5,342 nucleotides of DNA. Origin: Bacillota bacterium (GTDB taxonomy: Bacteria > Bacillota > Clostridia > Lachnospirales > Lachnospiraceae). Numbering within the stretch: position 1 is the stretch's first letter; every line of letters begins with the position of its first letter. A program made the position numbers and the translations under genes. Of the stretch, positions 1-3,931 are shown in pieces. The stretch is from NCBI GenBank assembly GCA_023387635.1, contig JAEWHU010000043.1, forward strand, positions 1 through 5,342, written 5' to 3'. The notes under the pieces are model-generated. The model made no database searches. It was not told the origin of the DNA and was given only the letters and a program-made list of their open reading frames with translations.

Positions 1-1492
1 ATCCAGTAGCTTCAAGAATCTCATCAAACAAATCAACAAGTGAATAATCCTTTGACTGTAATTTTGATTTAAGTGATTCTATCATACTAACAAAGGAAGT
101 GAGTTTTGAAGCAGCTCGACCAAGGGATGGAATGTGCTCTGCTCTTTTTAAAACTTCATAAAAACTTAGATTATTTTTTATAGCATAATCGTCAATTTTG
201 TCTAAGGTAGTTAACCCTATCCCACGTTTTGGAACGTTTATAATTCTTTTCACGGCTAGATTATCAAGACCATTATTAATTGTTTTTAAATAGCTAAGTA
301 AATCTTTGATTTCTTTTCTAGCATAGAAATTAACACTACCAACGATTTTATAAGGTATATTTTTAACAACTAATTTTTCTTCAAATATACGTGATTGTGC
401 ATTGGTACGATATAGAATGGCATAATCCTTGTAATTAGTTAGACCAGAGGATACGGAATCGCTGATTTCAGAAACGGTACGGTCAGCTTCATCATAATCA
501 CGATCATATTGGGTGAAACGTACAGGTTGTCCATCATCGTTATCCGTCCATAAAGATTTATCCTTGCGGCCTGTATTATTAGCAATCACTTCATTAGCAG
601 CAGCTAATATCTTTTTTGTGGAACGATAATTTTGCTCTAATTTTATTACTGTTGTATTCTGATATTCTTGTTCAAAATTAAGAATATTATATATGTTAGC
701 TCCACGGAACTTATAGATGGATTGGTCATCATCACCTACCACACAAAGATTATGTTCTCTCTCTCCATATTCATTAACCCCATTAGCTAAAAGGCTAACA
801 AGTTTAAATTGTGCAGTATTGGTATCTTGGTATTCATCTACCATGATGTAACGAAAACGATTCTGATAATAACGTAGAGCCTCTTTATTTAATTGAAATA
901 ATTCAACTGTTTTGCATATTAAGTCGTCAAAATCAAGTGCATTGTTTTGGTGAAGACGTTTTTGATATTCTTTATATACAGCTGCAAACTTACCTTTCGT
1001 AAAATCACCAACTGCTCTAAGTTCATATTCTTCTGGGGATATTAATTCGTCTTTTGCTGAAGAAATAACAGATAGAAGAGTACGTTCCTTAAAATTCTTA
1101 GTATCAATTTCTAGATACTTACAAACTTCTCGCATTAAAGTCTTTTGGTCATCCGAGTCATATATGGTAAAGCTTCGATCATAACCTATGGTATCAATAT
1201 ATCGTCTTAATATTTTTACGCAAGTAGAATGAAAAGTACTTACCCATATGTTTTCAGAACCATAACCAACGATTTTGTCAACACGTTCCCTCATCTCTTT
1301 TGCAGCTTTATTAGTAAAAGTTAGGGCCATAATATTCCAAGGATTCACATCACGGTATTCCATTAGATATGCAATACGATGGGTTAGAACTCTAGTTTTA
1401 CCTGAGCCTGCACCCGCTAATATTAATAGTGGACCTTTATCATGTTCCACAGCTCTTCTTTGTTCCTTATTAAGTGTATCATATATACTCAT
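1..1492 (-). CDS. pcrA: ATP-dependent DNA helicase PcrA/UvrD, N-terminal 497 codons (3' end outside window)
   Basis: Superfamily 1A 3'-5' DNA helicase acting in the cytoplasm in excision repair, plasmid replication and removal of RecA or stalled complexes (family knowledge). The sequence shows the Q-motif region LNKEQRRAV (residues 7-15), Walker A GAGSGKT (27-33, K32), motif Ia TFTNKAAKEMRER (58-70), Walker B VDEYQDTN (218-225), motif III GDDDQSIYKFRGA (253-265) and motif IV QNYRST (287-292). Domains 1A and 1B and the start of 2A/2B are present. Motifs V and VI and the C-terminal third are off the left edge, since the family is usually about 720-750 residues. The ATG at 1492 is preceded by AGGTGG (1508-1503) with a 10-nt gap, and the protein aligns with family N-termini from this Met. 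The usual Trp in motif III is Phe262 here. The gene has its own promoter carrying an SOS-like box. The frame is intact throughout. The PcrA identification is very secure; PcrA rather than another UvrD paralogue is likely from length, start and context. Confidence 0.96.
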   Translation of the reverse strand, partial: MSIYDTLNKEQRRAVEHDKGPLLILAGAGSGKTRVLTHRIAYLMEYRDVNPWNIMALTFTNKAAKEMRERVDKIVGYGSENIWVSTFHSTCVKILRRYIDTIGYDRSFTIYDSDDQKTLMREVCKYLEIDTKNFKERTLLSVISSAKDELISPEEYELRAVGDFTKGKFAAVYKEYQKRLHQNNALDFDDLICKTVELFQLNKEALRYYQNRFRYIMVDEYQDTNTAQFKLVSLLANGVNEYGEREHNLCVVGDDDQSIYKFRGANIYNILNFEQEYQNTTVIKLEQNYRSTKKILAAANEVIANNTGRKDKSLWTDNDDGQPVRFTQYDRDYDEADRTVSEISDSVSSGLTNYKDYAILYRTNAQSRIFEEKLVVKNIPYKIVGSVNFYARKEIKDLLSYLKTINNGLDNLAVKRIINVPKRGIGLTTLDKIDDYAIKNNLSFYEVLKRAEHIPSLGRAASKLTSFVSMIESLKSKLQSKDYSLVDLFDEILEATG

Positions 1493-1550
1493 GTTTTTTT
1501 TACCACCTGACTTATGTAATTTTGTATCACTAGTAATGGATAATTTATCT

Positions 1551-1571
1551 GAATTAATTCATGACTAGTCA
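1551..1571. repeat. Two adjacent perfect 10-bp palindromes in the pcrA leader
   Basis: GAATTAATTC (1551-1560) and TGACTAGTCA (1562-1571) are both perfect palindromes separated by one base, and they lie just downstream of the LexA-like box. Having no loop, they are poor RNA hairpins and fit better as DNA-level protein sites. AT-rich DNA produces short palindromes by chance, so function is uncertain. Confidence 0.35.
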
Positions 1572-1574
1572 CAA

Positions 1575-1588
1575 CAAACATATGTTTA
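1575..1588. promoter_or_regulatory. Candidate LexA/DinR SOS box at the pcrA start site
   Basis: AAACATATGTTT (1576-1587) is a perfect 12-bp palindrome, and with flanks it reads CAAACATATGTTTA. Against the Bacillus DinR/LexA consensus CGAACRNRYGTTYC (recalled from memory) only the second and last positions differ. It abuts the -10 box and covers the predicted start site near 1581, where a bound repressor would block transcription. SOS control of UvrD/PcrA helicases is known in other bacteria. Repression by LexA here is inferred; no lexA gene is in view. Confidence 0.55.
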
Positions 1589-1616
1589 TTATAGCATGAA
1601 TAGAAGTCTAAGACAA
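1588..1616 (-). promoter_or_regulatory. Sigma-A promoter of pcrA
   Basis: On the minus strand, TTGTCT (1616-1611) and a perfect TATAAT (1593-1588) are separated by 17 nt. Transcription would start near 1581, giving a leader of about 90 nt before the pcrA ATG. The -35 box lies only 13 nt past the stop of the DUF6774-like gene. No terminator separates the two, so read-through from that gene is also possible. Confidence 0.8.
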
Positions 1617-1628
1617 CTATTAGAATTC

Positions 1629-1841
1629 TTATTGTTCGGTAATATCTGGTGATTCACAACACTTAGATGAATCAGTGGACGCCTTGTTTTCATTACATTC
1701 TCTACTTGTAGCAATGGTAGCAAGTGTATCACCAAGTTGTGAAAAAATTACGGATAATAGATTTACCTCATCCGTGTTTTTATCTTTTGCTATGGTTATT
1801 GCTAATGTTGAAATAAATAGAACTAATTCTTCAGGACACAT
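1629..1841 (-). CDS. Small DUF6774-like protein of unknown function
   Basis: A 70-residue protein of unknown function. Residues 4-45 (EELVLFISTLAITIAK... and the SQLGDTLATIAT stretch at 34-45) resemble, from memory, the small DUF6774 proteins common in Lachnospiraceae, which share a CELVAFIS-like start and an FTQLGDTLATI-like end. The first half is amphipathic and mildly hydrophobic (residues 6-18), but too short and too interrupted for a confident membrane segment. The tail (46-70) is polar with three cysteines (C49, C61, C62), two of them adjacent. The start is well supported: ATG at 1841 follows GGAGGTG (1853-1847) with a 5-nt gap. It lies upstream of pcrA on the same strand, with 136 nt between stop and pcrA start, and is divergent from the DUF1836 gene. 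The family assignment is by eye and moderately sure. The overlapping plus-strand frame at 1675-1857 is its shadow. Confidence 0.8.
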   Translation of the reverse strand: MCPEELVLFISTLAITIAKDKNTDEVNLLSVIFSQLGDTLATIATSRECNENKASTDSSKCCESPDITEQ

Positions 1842-1859
1842 AATTTCACCTCCATAGGT

Positions 1860-1887
1860 ATTATATGCACCATGTTAAAAAAGTAAA
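1860..1887 (-). promoter_or_regulatory. Possible promoter of the DUF6774-like gene
   Basis: On the minus strand, TTTACT (1887-1882) and TATAAT (1865-1860) are separated by 16 nt. The predicted start would fall at about 1853, the first base of the ribosome-binding site, leaving a leader of only about 12 nt. The -10 is perfect but the -35 is moderate and the leader very short, so an upstream start inside the divergent gap (1888-1954) cannot be excluded. Confidence 0.4.
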
Positions 1888-1954
1888 TTAAAATATGAAA
1901 TTAATATGGATTATGTTTTATCGTTTTATTCCTATGTTTAATGGTAAAAATATG

Positions 1955-1983
1955 TTTACATCTAGTATTTAATACTATATAAT
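1955..1983 (+). promoter_or_regulatory. Sigma-A promoter of the DUF1836 gene
   Basis: TTTACA (1955-1960) and TATAAT (1978-1983) are separated by 17 nt, close to the ideal sigma-A promoter. Transcription would start near 1990, immediately before the ribosome-binding site GAGGTGAT (1992-1999), so the leader is only about 15 nt. A perfect dyad occupies nearly all of the spacer. The octamer TATGTTTA occurs at 1933-1940 and again at 1951-1958, overlapping the -35 box. Confidence 0.8.
1963..1977. promoter_or_regulatory. Operator-like dyad in the spacer of the DUF1836 promoter
   Basis: TAGTATT-T-AATACTA is a perfect inverted repeat with 7-bp arms around one base. It starts two bases after the -35 box and ends directly against the -10 box. 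MerR-family regulators bind dyads in exactly this place, and the downstream gene has a MerR-like helix-turn-helix. Written as TAGTA-N5-TACTA, the same half-sites and spacing recur at 2754-2768 beyond the gene. Autoregulation is inference. Confidence 0.55.
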
Positions 1984-2004
1984 AGGGTTAAGAGGTGATT
2001 AAAA

Positions 2005-2655
2005 ATGGATATGAGTAGCGATGAGTGGATAAGAAGTATAATAGAAAAGATTAAGACGCTAGATTACATTGACCCAGATGATATTCCTAATATTGATTTA
2101 TATATGGACCAAGTAACTACATTCATGGATAAGCATTTAAAGTCTTCCAAGCGATATACGGAGGATAAGCTGCTTACAAAAACCATGATTAATAACTATA
2201 CTAAAAATAACTTATTACCATCACCAAATAGAAAAAAATATTCAAAAGAGCATATACTATTATTAATATTTATTTATTATTTTAAAAATATTTTAACTAT
2301 TAATGATATTCAGAGTATATTTGGTCCCCTTACAGAAAAGTATTATGGTGGAGAATCAGAGATTGGATTAGAAGAAATTTATAGAGCTGTGTTTGGTAAC
2401 GAAAGAGAACAAGTAAATTCATTAGTCAAAGATGTGATTAGGAAGTTTAACAAATCTAAAGATACCTTTACTGATATTGAAGATGATGAGGAAAAAGAAT
2501 TTTTAAATACATTTTCATTTATTTGTATGCTAAGTTTTGATGTATATGTTAAGAAACAAATGATTGAGAAGATAATAGATGATTATATAGTCGGTAATAA
2601 AAAAGAAAATAATAAAGACAATAAAGAGAATAGTAAAGAAAATAATAAAAAGTAA
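2005..2655 (+). CDS. DUF1836 protein with MerR-like helix-turn-helix (putative regulator)
   Basis: A 216-residue DUF1836 family protein, probably a cytoplasmic DNA-binding regulator whose targets are unknown. The family signature is clear: DIPNIDLYMDQVTTFM (26-41), LLTKTMINNYTKNNLLPSP (56-74) and KKYSKEHILLLIFIYYFKNI (77-96). The block at about 56-106 reads like a MerR winged helix (a Y.K..LLP.P turn, a K.YS..H helix, then LTINDIQSIF), which is the basis for proposing DNA binding. The middle (110-195) is helical and acidic at 157-165 and may serve for oligomerisation or ligand sensing; no metal or ligand motif is evident. The last 18 residues are a low-complexity K/N/E tail. ATG at 2005 follows GAGGTGAT with a 5-nt gap; a second Met at codon 3 is less well spaced. 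It is transcribed alone from 1955-1983 and ends at a terminator at 2699-2730. Divergent from DUF6774 and convergent with yerC. Confidence 0.92.
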   Translation: MDMSSDEWIRSIIEKIKTLDYIDPDDIPNIDLYMDQVTTFMDKHLKSSKRYTEDKLLTKTMINNYTKNNLLPSPNRKKYSKEHILLLIFIYYFKNILTINDIQSIFGPLTEKYYGGESEIGLEEIYRAVFGNEREQVNSLVKDVIRKFNKSKDTFTDIEDDEEKEFLNTFSFICMLSFDVYVKKQMIEKIIDDYIVGNKKENNKDNKENSKENNKK

Positions 2656-2698
2656 ATATATAATTTCGTATAATAAATAAATTTATATAAAATAAAAC

Positions 2699-2730
2699 AA
2701 AGCCCTGTGAGCTGTATCTCATAGGGCTTT
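2699..2730. terminator. Bidirectional intrinsic terminator between DUF1836 and yerC
   Basis: A 13-bp stem pairs AAAGCCCTGTGAG (2699-2711) with CTCATAGGGCTTT (2718-2730), with one G-U pair and a 6-nt CTGTAT loop. The plus strand continues into TTTTGCTTT, giving a usable tail for the DUF1836 gene. The minus strand runs into TTTGTTTTATTTT, giving a better tail for yerC. Its place between convergent genes fits use in both directions. Confidence 0.85.
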
Positions 2731-2743
2731 TGCTTTGGACTTG

Positions 2744-2780
2744 TACTATTATATAGTAACTTTTACTACAAGGTAGTAAC
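2744..2780. repeat. Phased array of alternating TACTA/TAGTA half-sites
   Basis: TACTA (2744-2748), TAGTA (2754-2758), TACTA (2764-2768) and TAGTA (2774-2778) alternate in orientation at exact 10-bp steps. They form two dyads, TACTAT-TAT-ATAGTA (2744-2758) and TTACTAC-AAG-GTAGTAA (2763-2779), with centres 20 bp apart. The middle pair forms TAGTA-N5-TACTA, the same layout as the dyad in the DUF1836 promoter. It lies between the terminator and the yerC stop. It could be an operator cluster or, on the minus strand, paired RNA hairpins at the yerC 3' end. No T tract follows, so a terminator role is unlikely. Confidence 0.55.
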
Positions 2781-2809
2781 ATAGTTATTATAGGTACGTA
2801 ATTTAATGT

Positions 2810-3112
2810 TTAATTATCCTCTTTATAACCAGAAATTCTAGTGAAAACCATATCGTATCCATCGTTACCATAATTAAGGGAACGATTAACTCGACTAATA
2901 GTTGCAGTAGATGCACCTGTCTTTTCAGCAATTTCAAGGTATGTTTTTTGATTACGTAACATACGTGCTACCTCGAAGCGCTGAGATAAAGACAACAGCT
3001 CATTCACAGTACAAATATCTTCAAAAAAAGTATAACACTCTTCTGGATTATTTAAGCTTAAAATAGCTTCAAATAAGTTGTCCACAGCAGAGGTTTTAAT
3101 ATTTTTGCTCAT
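2810..3112 (-). CDS. yerC: YerC/YecD family TrpR-like transcriptional regulator
   Basis: A 100-residue protein of the YerC/YecD family, distantly related to the Trp repressor; the effector and regulon are not known to me. Helices in residues 8-54 carry the family pattern, including CTVNELLSLSQRFEVARML (34-52). A helix-turn-helix spans about 58-79 (YLEIAEKTGASTATISRVNR), in which TGASTATISRV is the recognition part. The conserved LNYGNDGYDMVF follows at 79-90. Length is normal for the family and the protein is complete. ATG at 3112 follows AGGAGA (3125-3120) with a 7-nt gap. It has its own promoter (3155-3183) and ends before the shared terminator. In Bacillus subtilis yerC lies just upstream of pcrB-pcrA-ligA; here it is also upstream of pcrA on the same strand, but about 1.3 kb away with two genes between. 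It lacks an obvious tryptophan-pocket signature, so tryptophan sensing should not be assumed. Confidence 0.93.
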   Translation of the reverse strand: MSKNIKTSAVDNLFEAILSLNNPEECYTFFEDICTVNELLSLSQRFEVARMLRNQKTYLEIAEKTGASTATISRVNRSLNYGNDGYDMVFTRISGYKEDN

Positions 3113-3154
3113 CCTTTTGTCTCCTGTTCTTGTGTATTGTATTCTAATGACTCT

Positions 3155-3183
3155 ATTTTAACACAATGAAGTTATAAAGTAAA
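3155..3183 (-). promoter_or_regulatory. Sigma-A promoter of yerC
   Basis: On the minus strand, TTTACT (3183-3178) and TAAAAT (3160-3155) are separated by 17 nt. The start would be near 3148, with a leader of about 36 nt to the yerC ATG. It sits in the 84-nt gap after the DUF6512 gene. No terminator is visible in that gap, so yerC may also receive read-through from DUF6512. Confidence 0.65.
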
Positions 3184-3196
3184 GGGTATTTCTAAC

Positions 3197-3727
3197 TTAA
3201 TAAGAGTAAGTATTTGTACTCTGATCACGAAATAAATTGATTTTAGGAGGATTATAAGTAAAGATCGTAAACAATGTAATAATAATTAATATAGCTATAA
3301 TACTAAGAGTTTTATGGTAAGGAAAAAGTATAAACTTTTTTTCTTCTAAGATAGCACTAATTCCATAAGTAATAAAGACACTTATGATATAGATAGCGAT
3401 ATCAATAACAGTATAGTTTTTACCAAATATCCAAGTATAAGCGTAATAGAGGATGACAATCGTTAACATACCTATGACTATGCTTATAGTTCTTGCAAGT
3501 ATAAAGTTTGAGTTAACTTTCTTTGCTATACATTCGTCAATAGACAATACTAAAACAGGATAAAATAAGAGTTTTAAATGTTCCCAAACACTTTCATTCA
3601 CTGGACATAAAGCTGCAATAATAGCATTTTTACCAGAAAAATCAAATATAAAATGCATTAGTGTGCCAATAATTATTGTTATAAAAATTCGTAATAAACT
3701 AGGTTTGATACTATGCATGATTTTCAT
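3197..3727 (-). CDS. DUF6512 family multi-spanning membrane protein
   Basis: A 176-residue integral membrane protein of unknown function. Hydrophobic segments at about 10-28, 51-64, 78-100, 106-127 and 139-158 suggest five membrane spans. The family signature, recalled from memory for DUF6512, is visible: HFIFDFSGKN (25-34), then PVNESVWEHLKLLFYP (42-57) near the first membrane boundary, and YNPPKINLFRD (158-168) at the end. The invariant-looking N44, E45, W48, E49 and H50 could form a polar or metal-binding site close to the membrane, but this is only a guess. A basic, aromatic loop (EEKKFILFPYHK, 128-139) separates the last two spans. ATG at 3727 follows AGGTGGA (3740-3734) with a 6-nt gap; a second Met at codon 4 lacks that spacing. 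It is divergent from the GH51 gene and same-strand with yerC, 84 nt upstream of it. Context does not reveal a role. Confidence 0.88.
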   Translation of the reverse strand: MKIMHSIKPSLLRIFITIIIGTLMHFIFDFSGKNAIIAALCPVNESVWEHLKLLFYPVLVLSIDECIAKKVNSNFILARTISIVIGMLTIVILYYAYTWIFGKNYTVIDIAIYIISVFITYGISAILEEKKFILFPYHKTLSIIAILIIITLFTIFTYNPPKINLFRDQSTNTYSY

Positions 3728-3771
3728 GAAAATTCCACCTTTTTTATTTTATTGTATTCAGTTTACTAGAG

Positions 3772-3799
3772 AATATACATTATGAATATGAAATGTAAA
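3772..3799 (-). promoter_or_regulatory. Promoter of the DUF6512 gene
   Basis: On the minus strand, TTTACA (3799-3794) and TATATT (3777-3772) are separated by 16 nt. The start would be near 3765, giving a leader of about 38 nt. Its -35 box faces the -35 box of the GH51 promoter across 16 bp. Confidence 0.6.
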
Positions 3800-3815
3800 A
3801 TTGTAGAAGAAATAC

Positions 3816-3845
3816 TTTACATAAGCTTTGGTCATGTAGTATAAT
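3816..3845 (+). promoter_or_regulatory. Promoter of the GH51 arabinofuranosidase gene
   Basis: TTTACA (3816-3821) and a perfect TATAAT (3840-3845) are separated by 18 nt. The start would be near 3852, leaving an AT-rich leader of about 80 nt before the GTG start. No riboswitch fold or catabolite-repression (cre) site was recognised in the leader. Confidence 0.65.
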
Positions 3846-3853
3846 GTGATTAG

Positions 3854-3869
3854 TTTAGTATTTGCTAAA
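3854..3869. promoter_or_regulatory. Weak dyad just downstream of the GH51 transcription start
   Basis: TTTAG-TATTTG-CTAAA has 5-bp arms around 6 bases, immediately after the predicted start near 3852. The position would suit a repressor of the arabinofuranosidase gene. The arms are short and AT-rich, so it may be chance. It contains TAGTATTT, as the DUF1836 dyad does, but the right arm differs. Confidence 0.25.
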
Positions 3870-3919
3870 TTTATTTAGATAATAATAAAATAAAAACTGT
3901 TTTATAACTGGTGTATTAT

Positions 3920-3925
3920 GGGAGG
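3920..3925 (+). promoter_or_regulatory. Ribosome-binding site that fixes the GH51 GTG start
   Basis: GGGAGG ends 6 nt before GTG at 3932. An in-frame GTG at 3911 has no such site, and the ATG at 3918 is out of frame. The codons after 3932 encode the basic N-region of a signal or anchor segment, which supports this start. Confidence 0.8.
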
Positions 3926-3931
3926 CATAGG

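Noticed and set aside
1275..1568. Plus-strand open frame of 97 codons
   Set aside because: It lies mostly antisense to the conserved N-terminus of pcrA, and its product resembles nothing known; it is a shadow of the helicase gene.
1675..1857. Plus-strand open frame of 60 codons
   Set aside because: It is antisense to the DUF6774-like gene, which has a strong ribosome-binding site and a recognisable family pattern.
1933..1958. Direct repeat TATGTTTA at 1933 and 1951 (also at 1581) as a shared regulator site
   Set aside because: Short AT-rich octamers recur by chance here, and the copies differ in orientation and spacing relative to their promoters.
1629..2655. Toxin-antitoxin pair made of the small DUF6774 protein and the DUF1836 regulator
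   Set aside because: The genes are divergent with separate promoters, and neither resembles a known toxin or antitoxin family.
2744..2780. CRISPR or ordinary tandem repeat
   Set aside because: The units are 5-bp half-sites in alternating orientation with no spacers of CRISPR length; operator-like dyads fit better.
2549..2782. Minus-strand open frame of 77 codons rich in Tyr, Phe and Leu
   Set aside because: It is the antisense of the A-rich DUF1836 tail and runs through the terminator; the composition is an artefact of that tract.
3852..3931. Riboswitch in the GH51 leader
   Set aside because: At about 80 nt and very AT-rich, it shows only one 5-bp hairpin and no recognisable aptamer or switchable terminator.
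3911..3931. Earlier in-frame GTG start of the GH51 gene at 3911
   Set aside because: No Shine-Dalgarno precedes it, while GGGAGG is well placed for GTG at 3932.
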